This document shows, in pieces, positions 34,377 to 43,082 of a stretch of 64,000 nucleotides of DNA. The notes under the pieces are model-generated. The model made no database searches and was not told the origin of the DNA. It saw only the letters and a list, made by a program, of their open reading frames with translations. Numbering within the stretch: position 1 is the first letter of the stretch; each line of letters starts with the position of its first letter. The translations under genes were made by a program, and so were the position numbers. Source of the DNA: Cognatundibacterium aquatile (lineage in GTDB: Bacteria; Pseudomonadota; Gammaproteobacteria; Burkholderiales; Burkholderiaceae_D); assembly GCF_014699135.1 (NCBI RefSeq), contig NZ_JACOFT010000003.1, forward strand, positions 372,001 through 436,000. The letters are read 5' to 3'.

Positions 34377-36749
34377 ATGCCTGTCACCAAACCTGTCCCC
34401 CGGATTCTTACTGCCAGTCTGCTTGCCTTGCTGAGTGCCTGTGGCAGTAATTCTGATAATGCGTCGCTGAATCAGGCACCTGCCGCGATTGCGACTGCGA
34501 CCACGACACTCAGTGCGGATGTTGTCCAATTGCCGGAAACGGCAGCGTCGCAGATAGCACAACCGACATTTCACGTTGCCCCTGTGTTGCTCGATACGCC
34601 AACCGATATCGATGCGTTGAACAGCAGCGCGTCGGCACTGATGGGGCCGCGTCAACAGGCGATACCGGAAGAATTTCAGCAATTATCCGATCGTGGCCTG
34701 ACCGTGACTGCGATGCAGGAAGTGCAGGCGCAACAGGGCGCGCAGGGGGCACGTGTGCGCTCTTTACCGGGTAACAGCGTGATACAACCGCAAGCCACGT
34801 CCAGCGTGGTATCGACTTATACGCCGGCGCAAATCCGTGCGGCATACGGTCTTGCAGCTCTGCCTGCAAGCATGACCGGGCTGACAGCCGCACAGGCCGC
34901 GCAACTTGGCGCAGGACAAACGATTTATATCGTCGATGCGTATCACGATCCGAATGTTGCCGCCGAACTGGCGGCGTTTAATCAAAAATTCGGTTTGCCT
35001 GGTTGTACTGCGAAAACTCTGGCGGCCACCAGCGCCTTGCCGTTGGCAGCACCGGCGACCAACGCTTGTGAATTAGTGCTTGCCTACAACACCGCAAGCG
35101 GTACACTGACTGGCACTGCTCCAGCATACAACTCTGGCTGGGCGACTGAGATCACACTCGATGTGCAGTGGGCGCATGCAACTGCACCGCTGGCACGCAT
35201 CGTTCTGATCGAGGCCGCCGATGCTTCGCTGAATAGCTTACTCGGTGCGGTCAAACTGGCGAACGCGATGGGGCCGGGCGTGGTGTCGATGAGTTTCGGC
35301 GCGGCAGAAGGTAACTGGACAGCGTCGGTCGATGCTGCTTTCAGTGCCGCCAAAATGACGTATCTGGCAGCGACCGGTGATTCCGGTGCTGCCGTCAGCT
35401 GGCCTTCGGTTTCGCCTTATGTGGTGGCGGTTGGCGGCACTTCACTGACGTATTCCGGCAGCGGCGCGCGGGTTGAAAGCGGCTGGTCAGGTACTGGTGG
35501 CGGCACTAGCGCCTACACGGCTTTGCCGGCTTATCAGAACAGCAGCGTTCCCGGCATGGGCACGCTTGCCCGTCGCACTGTCGCCGACGTAGCGTTCAAT
35601 GCGGACCCATCGACTGGTCAGTATGTGGCTGTCATCAACCCAGGTAGCGCAACGGTCAACTGGATCAGCGCCGGTGGCACCAGCTTATCGACGCCACAAT
35701 GGGCGGGTATCGTCGCGGTGGCAAATGCGACCCGCGCGCAACTGGCAAAAGCCCCGCTGGGCCAGCCACACAGCCTGTTGTATGGTCAGATTTCTACCGT
35801 GCCGGGAACGTATGCCAGCACGTTTGCTGACATTACCAAAGGCTCAGACGGAACCTGTGCCAGCTGCTACGCGAAGACGGGTTACGATCAACTGACGGGT
35901 CTGGGGACGCCGAACATCGGTAATCTGATCAGCACGCTGACAGGAACTGCAATCGCGCCGACTGCACCGGTGGTGACTGGCGCTGCGATCAGCGGGCAGG
36001 TTGGTACAGCATTGACTTTCACTGTTTCGGCAACGGCAACAAATCCGCTGACGTATGCGCTGAGCGGTGCACCGTCGGGTATGACGATTGCCAGCACAGG
36101 CGTCGTGACATGGACGACACCTGTCGCGGGAACCTATGCGGTGACGGTCACTGCAACCGATAGCAAAACAGCGCTGAGTGGCAAAGCGGTTTACAACATC
36201 ACGATTGCTGCGGCGAAGGCACCGGTGGTGACGGGCGGCACGATCAGTGCGAAAGCAGGCACACCGTTGTCATTCTCTGTCGTGCTGACTGCTGCTAACC
36301 CTGTGACGTATAGCCTCAGTGGCGCACCGGCCGGTATGGCGGTCAGCACCAGCGGTGTCGTCAGCTGGGCAGCGCCAGTAGTCGGTACATATAACGTGAC
36401 TGCGATCGCCAAGGACAGCAAAACAGGACTCAGCGGTCAGGCGGTATACACCATTGTTGTGTCGGCAGCGGTAGTCAGTGGTCCTGTGATTACGGCTCCA
36501 GCGATGACCGGTGTGGCAGGTAAAGCGCTGACAGGGCAGATCAGTATTTCTGATCCGGGCGTCAGCTGGGTATCGATATCGATTTCCGGCGTGCCTCTGG
36601 GGATGAGTTTTTCCATGAGCAGTAGTCTGGCGATCACCGCCAGCTGGCCAGCGCCAGTTACCGGCAGCTATACCCTGAAAGTCGTGGTGACCGATTCCGC
36701 CGGACGCACGGCACAGGCATCGGTGCCAGTCACGATTACAGCGAAGTAA
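34377..36749 (+). CDS. Secreted S53 (sedolisin/kumamolisin-like) peptidase lipoprotein with Ig-like repeats
   Basis: A 790-residue exported protein. The N-terminus has a lipobox (LLALLSACGS, Cys22). The catalytic part (about 145-520) shows the sedolisin triad: Glu258 and Asp262 in WATEITLDVQWA, the oxyanion Asp335 in ATGDSG and the nucleophile Ser436 in SAGGTSLSTPQWAG. A calcium site of the type ADITKGSDG...GYDQLTGLGTP lies at its end. The pro-domain is short. Three Ig-like/He_PIG repeats follow (from about 525, 608 and 695; PVVTG..ISGQVGTALTFTVSATATNPLTYALSGAPSGM is the first). Expected at the cell surface as an acid-type serine peptidase. Riboswitch control suggests a role in surface attachment or dispersal (inference). 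Confidence 0.9.
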   Translation: MPVTKPVPRILTASLLALLSACGSNSDNASLNQAPAAIATATTTLSADVVQLPETAASQIAQPTFHVAPVLLDTPTDIDALNSSASALMGPRQQAIPEEFQQLSDRGLTVTAMQEVQAQQGAQGARVRSLPGNSVIQPQATSSVVSTYTPAQIRAAYGLAALPASMTGLTAAQAAQLGAGQTIYIVDAYHDPNVAAELAAFNQKFGLPGCTAKTLAATSALPLAAPATNACELVLAYNTASGTLTGTAPAYNSGWATEITLDVQWAHATAPLARIVLIEAADASLNSLLGAVKLANAMGPGVVSMSFGAAEGNWTASVDAAFSAAKMTYLAATGDSGAAVSWPSVSPYVVAVGGTSLTYSGSGARVESGWSGTGGGTSAYTALPAYQNSSVPGMGTLARRTVADVAFNADPSTGQYVAVINPGSATVNWISAGGTSLSTPQWAGIVAVANATRAQLAKAPLGQPHSLLYGQISTVPGTYASTFADITKGSDGTCASCYAKTGYDQLTGLGTPNIGNLISTLTGTAIAPTAPVVTGAAISGQVGTALTFTVSATATNPLTYALSGAPSGMTIASTGVVTWTTPVAGTYAVTVTATDSKTALSGKAVYNITIAAAKAPVVTGGTISAKAGTPLSFSVVLTAANPVTYSLSGAPAGMAVSTSGVVSWAAPVVGTYNVTAIAKDSKTGLSGQAVYTIVVSAAVVSGPVITAPAMTGVAGKALTGQISISDPGVSWVSISISGVPLGMSFSMSSSLAITASWPAPVTGSYTLKVVVTDSAGRTAQASVPVTITAK

Positions 36750-36797
36750 AACAACACGGCTGCGCATCGTCACGATGCCAGCCGATGAGATTGATAC

Positions 36798-36836
36798 AAA
36801 AAACGCCCATGTGATTCAGACATGGGCGTTTTTTTA
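36798..36836. terminator. Rho-independent terminator after the S53 peptidase
   Basis: ACGCCCATGT-GATTC-AGACATGGGCGT with AAAAAA on the left and seven T on the right. The stem is ACGCCCATGT/ACATGGGCGT with a small internal offset, and it can work in both directions. Confidence 0.9.
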
Positions 36837-36915
36837 TTTCACTCTTTGATGAGTTGAACTATGCATTGAGTTCAACGATATTTCCCGGCAAATTTATAGC
36901 CAGCGCGCCTCTGCA

Positions 36916-37185
36916 TCAAGGATGTGGCGCGACCACCATCGCCGTCATTTTTCTGACCACGGGCAGAATCAGCAGCAAGACGGGAAAGGCAACGAGCCAT
37001 GAAATTCCCCATGAACCCATCCACATCGCGACGAAATTATTCGCCAGACCGACGCTGCGCAAAGTGCTGATGGCAGAGACGATGCAGGTCATGATGACAG
37101 ACAAAAAGAAGGGCATGACGATGCCGGCATAACGTGCCGGTAGTCTGGGTAAACCGGATGGCTTGCTTGGTGATGTTGAGGGCAT
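36916..37185 (-). CDS. DUF2798 small membrane protein
   Basis: An 89-residue protein from the Met at 37185; a longer frame to 37287 has no support. After a Pro/Ser-rich head, PARYAGIVMPFFLSVIMTCIVSAISTLRSVGLANNFVAMWMGSWGISWLVAFPVLLLILPVVRKM gives two membrane helices with the conserved W..SW.VAFP motif of DUF2798. The function of this family is unknown. Confidence 0.8.
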   Translation of the reverse strand: MPSTSPSKPSGLPRLPARYAGIVMPFFLSVIMTCIVSAISTLRSVGLANNFVAMWMGSWGISWLVAFPVLLLILPVVRKMTAMVVAPHP

Positions 37186-37338
37186 AAAAAATCCAAAATT
37201 CGGGCGATGCTCTGGCAACAAAGTCAGATCATCACAGCGTTTGTTTTCAGGGTATTGCGGCGGACGTACTGCTGACAGTTTTTCCACCTGATGCAGAGTG
37301 CGCTTATGTTACAAGAGCACAGAAAAAGACGCAGACAT

Positions 37339-37776
37339 TTACTTTTCGCCGCTGCCTTCCTGTTGGCACAGACGATCAACCGGTATCGGGCCGAATACTT
37401 TTTGCAGGCCGCCGATACCGCCGACCTGTTTGATGAATACTTGCTGGCGTGACTGGTGCACGGCCAGTGTGTAATGGTAGCTGTCTGAAATTCTCGGGCC
37501 GGTCGTTGGCATCGCAGTCACCACGATGAGTTCACTGTCCGGCGGCAAGGCGGCGCTTTGCGGAAATGCATGGGCCGCTGCCTGCGTCACACCGACAGTC
37601 TGAAAGCAAGGCGATAAATTGCGGATGATTTTTTCTGTCAGCTGGCGATCGCTGGAATTCGCAGGCTCTTTCATCATGGTCTCGGCATAGATATTGGTGG
37701 ATAGCAGCGCGGCGCACAGCAACGCCGCAAGGTGTTTAAGCATGCGTGTCAGCAGAGAGGTGGTGGACGGCATCAT
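37339..37776 (-). CDS. Hypothetical exported protein
   Basis: A 145-residue protein from the ATG at 37776, where AGGAAAA lies just upstream; longer frames to 37854 are possible. MLKHLAALLCAALLSTNIYA is a signal peptide. The mature part contains two cysteines (LSPCFQT, DRLCQQ), a GPRISDSYHYTLAVHQSRQQVFIKQVGGIGGLQKVFGP segment, and no family I recognise. It is probably periplasmic. A spacer of 174 bp separates it from the YlqF start on the other strand. Confidence 0.7.
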   Translation of the reverse strand: MMPSTTSLLTRMLKHLAALLCAALLSTNIYAETMMKEPANSSDRQLTEKIIRNLSPCFQTVGVTQAAAHAFPQSAALPPDSELIVVTAMPTTGPRISDSYHYTLAVHQSRQQVFIKQVGGIGGLQKVFGPIPVDRLCQQEGSGEK

Positions 37777-37949
37777 TTTTCCTGGCGATGTGATGAAGAC
37801 AGGTTCAGCCGGATGTTGACCAGCAATATCACAATATAAACGAAAAACCGCCAACGCATTGCCGCATCATTGCCACATAACAGCGATCAGCGTACCGGTT
37901 GCGCTCAGCGGCTCAGAATAGCGTTATTCCAGCCGTATAAGGCCAAAAA

Positions 37950-38023
37950 ATACTGGGGGGAGTATATTTTAAAGCCCTTTATTTACTTAGAGATTAAGGC
38001 AAAAATCGCATATACCCCCCTAT
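37950..38023 (+). repeat. Dispersed G/C-tract repeat, copy C
   Basis: Left module ATACT-GGGGGG-AGTAT at 37950-37965; interior AAAGCCCTTTATTT..GAGATTAAGGCAAAAA; right module ATA-CCCCCC-TAT at 38012-38023. It lies between the exported hypothetical gene and ylqF, about 110 bp before the ylqF start. The right module has lost the CT of ATACT compared with copies A and B. Confidence 0.8.
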
Positions 38024-38130
38024 TTATGCAGATTATTGGGGCAAAACACAAACTTCTGCGCAGATTCTGCGTGGAGCAGGGCAGAGTTCCGTACAATATC
38101 GCTTTGTTTTTGCTGATAAGAAGAATACGC

Positions 38131-39063
38131 ATGTCGATACAATGGTTCCCCGGCCACATGAACGCTGCCCGCAAGAAGGCGGCGGAAACCATGGAAAACA
38201 CCGATCTGGTGATAGAAGTGCTGGATGCCCGCATTCCGCAGGCGAGTTGCAATCCTATGGTGGAGCAACTGCGCGTTTTCCGCCAACGCCCTTGCCTGAA
38301 AATTTTAAACAAAGCCGATCTGGCTGATCCGAATGCCACTAAATTCTGGCTGGATTACTACAACGCCCAGAAAGACGTGTTTGCGGTCGCCATGAGCTGC
38401 AAAAAACCGGCAGACGTTGCCAAGGTGCCCGGTTTTGCACTGAAGCTCGCGCCGCATCGTGGCGTGCCGACCAAGCCTTTGCGCATGATGATCATGGGCA
38501 TTCCTAACGTCGGTAAATCGACGCTGATGAATGCCTTGCTGAAAAAACGCGTCGCCAACGTCGGTGATGAACCTGCGGTGACCAAGACGCAGCAACGCCT
38601 GTATCTCGGTAAAAACATGATATTGACCGATACGCCGGGTATGTTGTGGCCGAAGATCGAACATCCTACCGACGGCCTGATGCTGGCAGCCAGCCATGCG
38701 ATCGGTATCAATGCGCTGATCGAAGAAGAGATCGCCACTTTCCTCGCCGAGCAATTGCTGATTCATTATCCGAAGTCATTAGTGACACGCTACGGCTTTA
38801 ATCTGGAAGGCATGGATGCGGTAGCCGTGATCGAAGGCATCGCACAAAAACGCGGTTATAAACTCAAGGGCGGCGACTGGGATTTTGAAAAAGCCTCGCA
38901 TACCTTGCTGCTCGATTACCGCAGCGGTGCTTTGGGCCGTATCAGTCTGGAAACGCCCGCCAGCCGCGAACATTTGCTGGCGACCTATGTGCCGCCAGTC
39001 TTGCTGGGACAGGGCAAGAGCGTACAAACCGGCATGGAGCCGGAAGCCGACGAGCAAGAGTAA
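38131..39063 (+). CDS. ylqF: Circularly permuted ribosome-assembly GTPase YlqF/RbgA-like
   Basis: A 310-residue protein from ATG 38131 (MSIQWFPGHMNAARKKAAETMENTDLVIEVLDARIPQASCNP). The longer in-frame extension runs through repeat copy C and is not coding. The GTPase motifs are in the permuted G4-G1-G3 order: ILNKADLAD first, then GIPNVGKSTLMNALL (P-loop) and DTPGMLWPK. The C-terminal helical domain binds the 50S subunit. RbgA is needed late in 50S assembly in Bacillus; the proteobacterial role is assumed similar. Confidence 0.93.
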   Translation: MSIQWFPGHMNAARKKAAETMENTDLVIEVLDARIPQASCNPMVEQLRVFRQRPCLKILNKADLADPNATKFWLDYYNAQKDVFAVAMSCKKPADVAKVPGFALKLAPHRGVPTKPLRMMIMGIPNVGKSTLMNALLKKRVANVGDEPAVTKTQQRLYLGKNMILTDTPGMLWPKIEHPTDGLMLAASHAIGINALIEEEIATFLAEQLLIHYPKSLVTRYGFNLEGMDAVAVIEGIAQKRGYKLKGGDWDFEKASHTLLLDYRSGALGRISLETPASREHLLATYVPPVLLGQGKSVQTGMEPEADEQE

Positions 39064-39124
39064 GCCAGGCCATCGTTAGCAGTAACGATGGCAGACCATT
39101 CAGACTACGCCGCGTCCGCAAGTG

Positions 39125-40702
39125 TCAGCGGCGTATTTTTTTATCCAGCTTAAACACCGCCAGGGCCTGTACGACTTTGATGGTTTGCTCCTGCAAACTG
39201 TTGGCGGCAGCAGCAGCTTCTTCGACCAGTGCGGCATTTTGTATGGTCACATCATCCATGTGACGGACGGCGGCATTCACCTTGGCGATACCGGCACTCT
39301 GTTCGCGTGATGCCGAAGCAATTTCACCCATGACATTGCGGACATTTTGTACTGAGCTGATGATGTCGCGCATGGTATCGCCGGCGGCTCCGGCCAATGA
39401 CGTTCCTGCATCAATTTTTTCGGCGGAAAGCTGAATCAGATCTTTGATTTCTTTTGCAGCGTTCGCACTGCGTTGTGCCAGATGCCGCACTTCGGTGGCA
39501 ACCACGGCAAAGCCACGCCCTTGTTCGCCTGCGCGCGCCGCTTCAACGGCCGCATTGAGCGCCAGAATATTTGTCTGGAATGCGATACCCTCAATCAGGC
39601 TGATGATATCGACCACTTTTTTGGAAGACGTATTAATGTCATTCATGGTCGAGACAACCTGTGACACGATGGCGCCGCCTTTGTCAGCGACCTGAGAGGC
39701 ATCGCCTGCCATCTGGTTCGCCTGTACCGCGTGCGCCGTATTGTGATCGACGGTCGTGGCCAGTTGATTCATGCTGGAAGCCGTCTCTTCCAGTGCCGCG
39801 GCCTGCGATTCGGTACGTTCCGATAAATCCATATTGCCAGCGGCGATTTCGCTGGTGGCGATACGGGTTTGGTCTGAGCTGCGGCGCACATCACCGACAA
39901 TCGAATACAGATTGATATTTAACTGGCGCAAGGCGCGCAGCAATTGACCCATATCGTCTTTACCGTGGCTGTCTATCTCCTGCGTCAGATCACCGCCCGC
40001 CATGATCTGACTGGCTTTCAGCGCCTGATGCAAAGGCACGATCACGGCGCGATGCAAGGCGTGCCAGAAATTGAACGCGGTGACAATGCCAATCGCTGAC
40101 AAGGCTGTCAGCCAGCCCGAGGGCTCAGAATTAAAAAACAGATTCTGTACCAGCATGGCACTCATCAGCAGAATCAGAAAGCCAAGATTCCAGTTGGCGC
40201 GCTGTTGCAGTGACAGATAGCGCAATGTATTCCACACACCAGCGATGCCAGTCAGTTTGACGCTGCCGCGACTGATTTTAACTTTACGTGGATTGCCCGC
40301 TTTGATTTCTTTATACAAGGCCGCGGTTTGCTGCACCAGTTCACGTCCCGGTTTCGTTCGCACCGACATGTAGCCGACCGGACGGCCATTTTCGACGACG
40401 GGCGTAACATTCGCCAGCACCCAGTAAAAATCACCGTTTTTGCAGCGGTTTTTGACCATGCCGGTCCACGGCTGCCCGCTTTTGATGGTGGCCCATAAAT
40501 CGGCAAATGCTTCGGCTGGCATATCCGGATGGCGCAGAATATTTTGCGGCTGACCGATTAATTCATCTTCGGTATAACCGCTGACCTGAACGAAATAAGG
40601 GTTGGCGTAGGTGATGTTGCCTTGCAGATCGGTAGTGGAGACAATGGTTTCAGTATCGCTGAGTATGTACTCGTGATTGGTGACAGGCGTGTTAAGACGC
40701 AT
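39125..40702 (-). CDS. PAS-containing methyl-accepting chemotaxis protein (Aer-like)
   Basis: A 525-residue receptor. Residues 10-125 are a PAS domain like Aer (TETIVSTTDLQGNITYANPYFVQVSGYTEDELIGQPQNILRHPDMP), which binds FAD in Aer. Two membrane helices follow near 175-215 (WNLGFLILLMSAMLVQNLFF...LTALSAIGIVTAFNFWHAL), then HAMP and the conserved cytoplasmic tip, [45 protein letters not shown]. It has no periplasmic ligand domain, so it probably senses redox or energy state. It is the last gene of a leftward signalling run, after the GGDEF-EAL gene. I see no CheR-binding pentapeptide at the C-terminus. Confidence 0.92.
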   Translation of the reverse strand: MRLNTPVTNHEYILSDTETIVSTTDLQGNITYANPYFVQVSGYTEDELIGQPQNILRHPDMPAEAFADLWATIKSGQPWTGMVKNRCKNGDFYWVLANVTPVVENGRPVGYMSVRTKPGRELVQQTAALYKEIKAGNPRKVKISRGSVKLTGIAGVWNTLRYLSLQQRANWNLGFLILLMSAMLVQNLFFNSEPSGWLTALSAIGIVTAFNFWHALHRAVIVPLHQALKASQIMAGGDLTQEIDSHGKDDMGQLLRALRQLNINLYSIVGDVRRSSDQTRIATSEIAAGNMDLSERTESQAAALEETASSMNQLATTVDHNTAHAVQANQMAGDASQVADKGGAIVSQVVSTMNDINTSSKKVVDIISLIEGIAFQTNILALNAAVEAARAGEQGRGFAVVATEVRHLAQRSANAAKEIKDLIQLSAEKIDAGTSLAGAAGDTMRDIISSVQNVRNVMGEIASASREQSAGIAKVNAAVRHMDDVTIQNAALVEEAAAAANSLQEQTIKVVQALAVFKLDKKIRR

Positions 40703-40768
40703 AGTATTTTATTCTGAATGTAAAGGGGAGACGGATAGCCGGATACTAAGCCCGACCGTTTTTTTAGT

Positions 40769-42916
40769 TCACGCGATGTCCGTTGAACATCGCAGCCAAC
40801 GTGAGGCAAATATTGGCGCAGGTTCAGGGCGACCAAAGTAATATCCCTGCGCGTGATCGCAATCGAGCTCGAGCAAGCTTGTTGCCTGCTCCGGAGTTTC
40901 TACTCCTTCGGCGATCGCTTTGAGGCCGAGGTTGCGCGCCATACCAATGATGGTGGTAACAATGGTATGGTCATGATGCTCATTGAGCATGTCACGAATA
41001 AAAGAGATATCAATTTTTAATGTGTCCACAGGGAAACATTTTAAATAGGAAAGAGAAGAATAGCCAGTGCCAAAATCATCGATCGATAAAGCAAATCCCA
41101 TTATCTTCAGCGATTTCATGATATCGATAGACTGCGCTACGTTATGCATCAGGCTGCTTTCTGTCAGTTCCAGCTCTATGCATGCCGGACTGAGACCTGC
41201 GTTCCGCACGGTTTGCAGGATTTTGTCGGCCAGTTCCGGGTCGCTGAGTTGCTGGGCTGACAGATTGATCGCCAATCGGCCATGAAAATGGTAGCCCGCC
41301 GTTCGCCACGCACAAATCTGACGACAGGCTCGTTCGAGTACCCATAAGCCTAACTGCGCCATCATGCCGCGCGCTTCTGCAATCGGAATAAATTGCGCCG
41401 GGCTGATCCAGCCGCGCTCTGCATCGTTCCAGCGCAACAAGGCTTCCGCGCCGTCAATCTCGCCAGTCTTCAGATTGATTTTGGGTTGGTAATACAACTC
41501 TAATTTATCCGCATTCATTGCCTGATTCAGATTTCTGGCAATGTGCATCTGCTCATTCAGGTCGGCACTCATTTTCGCCTGATAAGCGATATAACCTGCG
41601 CCTGTCGTTTTCGCTTTATACATGGCAATGTCGGCGCACTTCATCAGGTCATCGGCATTGTCGCTGTCTTCAGGATAAAACGATAAACCTATGCTGACCC
41701 CGACTGAAAAATGATCATTGCCGAGGCGCAGCGGCGCCAGCAGCGTCTGTTGCAGACGCTCGGCTATCATCGCTGCGGCAACCTGATCTTCAACTTCGGT
41801 GACGATGATGAATTCATCACCACCCAGCCGCGCCAGTGTTTTTTCGCCGCGTAGCGTTGCTTCAAAACGCTGTGCGACTTGTATCAATACCTGATCACCA
41901 ACATCGTGGCCTTGCGTATCATTAATTTCTTTAAAGCGGTTCAGGTCCAGGAACAGGATCGCCAATCGTCGTTGATAACGGCTGGCATTACTGATCGCTT
42001 GCCTCAGCCTGTCCATGAACAGCATGCGGTTTGGCAGTCTGGTCAGGCTGTCGTATAAAGCCAGATGACGGATTTTTTCTTCAGTCGCTTTGCGCTCGGT
42101 GATATCGGTATTAATAATAAGAATCGATTTTGGCCGCTTGTTTTCATCCCTGACCAGCGTGCGCTGGCTTTCCACAACGAATGGTGTGCCATCTTTGTGT
42201 CGCTGTGAAATTTCACCGCGCCATTCACCGTCTTCTATCGTTAGACGTGTTACTTCATTAAACGCTGCTTCATCATCCCACAATAAATTTTCCGGGGAAT
42301 TACCAAGCGCTTCGTTGCACGTCCAGCCATATAGCTTTTCTGCCGCCTTATTCCAATACGAAATATGATGATTGATACCAATGACAATAATCGCGTCGCT
42401 GGCTTTATCGAGCAGCGATGCCTGATTGCGGTGGTGGGCGGCATTAGCCAGAGTCTCTTCACGTAAGCGGTGCTCTTCGGTGATGTCTTCGATTGTGATC
42501 AGTGAGTGTTGTTGCGCATGGTCGCCGACGATATCTGTAAGGGTGATGCGCAACTGGCTTTTTTCGTGAGGAATACTCAGATAGCGTTTTCCTGTTTTAC
42601 CCGACAGAAACGGATGTAACACCTGTGGAGATTCAAGAGCCGGTAACAGTGTGCGCAAATGCTGGCCTGCCATCTGATTGGCATGATCAAGTCCGAGGAT
42701 TTTGCAGACGCCATCATTCACGCTCAACACCAGCAGAGCTTCATCGATAATGATGAGCCCCACATTCAGGCTGGCGACGATACTGTCTGCATACGGTTGC
42801 AGCAAACTGCCTGGCCTTGTATTTTCCGGTTTGTTGATGGCGTGCGAGGGCAGTGATGCTGGCGCTGATGATGTCGTATCAGCGACAGGTATTTTCTTGA
42901 GCAGTCTGGCTATCAT
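40769..42916 (-). CDS. PAS-PAS-GGDEF-EAL cyclic-di-GMP protein
   Basis: A 715-residue cytoplasmic protein without membrane segments. Two PAS regions (about 45-150 and 160-280; ITYWNKAAEKLYGWTCNEALG, with the RRTL-type PAC segment) are followed by GGDEF (about 285-450, LARLGGDEFIIV, fully canonical) and EAL (about 460-705, EALLRWN; ELTESSLMHN; DDFGTGYSSLSYLKCFPVDTLKIDISFI). Both catalytic domains keep their signature residues, so it could make or degrade c-di-GMP. It lies between two chemoreceptor genes. Its signal is unknown. Confidence 0.93.
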   Translation of the reverse strand: MIARLLKKIPVADTTSSAPASLPSHAINKPENTRPGSLLQPYADSIVASLNVGLIIIDEALLVLSVNDGVCKILGLDHANQMAGQHLRTLLPALESPQVLHPFLSGKTGKRYLSIPHEKSQLRITLTDIVGDHAQQHSLITIEDITEEHRLREETLANAAHHRNQASLLDKASDAIIVIGINHHISYWNKAAEKLYGWTCNEALGNSPENLLWDDEAAFNEVTRLTIEDGEWRGEISQRHKDGTPFVVESQRTLVRDENKRPKSILIINTDITERKATEEKIRHLALYDSLTRLPNRMLFMDRLRQAISNASRYQRRLAILFLDLNRFKEINDTQGHDVGDQVLIQVAQRFEATLRGEKTLARLGGDEFIIVTEVEDQVAAAMIAERLQQTLLAPLRLGNDHFSVGVSIGLSFYPEDSDNADDLMKCADIAMYKAKTTGAGYIAYQAKMSADLNEQMHIARNLNQAMNADKLELYYQPKINLKTGEIDGAEALLRWNDAERGWISPAQFIPIAEARGMMAQLGLWVLERACRQICAWRTAGYHFHGRLAINLSAQQLSDPELADKILQTVRNAGLSPACIELELTESSLMHNVAQSIDIMKSLKIMGFALSIDDFGTGYSSLSYLKCFPVDTLKIDISFIRDMLNEHHDHTIVTTIIGMARNLGLKAIAEGVETPEQATSLLELDCDHAQGYYFGRPEPAPIFASRWLRCSTDIA

Positions 42917-43082
42917 GATCAGCTTCTGTTCTGTCCGGCCATCACATTCACCTCGTATAGTTTATTTCTTCATGCGATACGATTGAACCGGAGGGGGGCG
43001 CTGTCATGCTGCGTTTCTCCGGAGTTCCGTTATGATCAGTTGCGGAGCATCGCGTGTGAAGGGCGAGCCCCGGCCAGGATAG

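Noticed and set aside
40769-42916. Degenerate (inactive) GGDEF or EAL domain
   Set aside because: Both GGDEF (GGDEF intact) and EAL (EALLRW, DDFGTGYSS) keep their key residues, so loss of activity is not supported.
42980-43000. Another repeat-family copy at the GGAGGGGGGCG stretch upstream of the GGDEF-EAL gene
   Set aside because: It has a G-tract but no ATACT/AGTAT flanks and no interior match.
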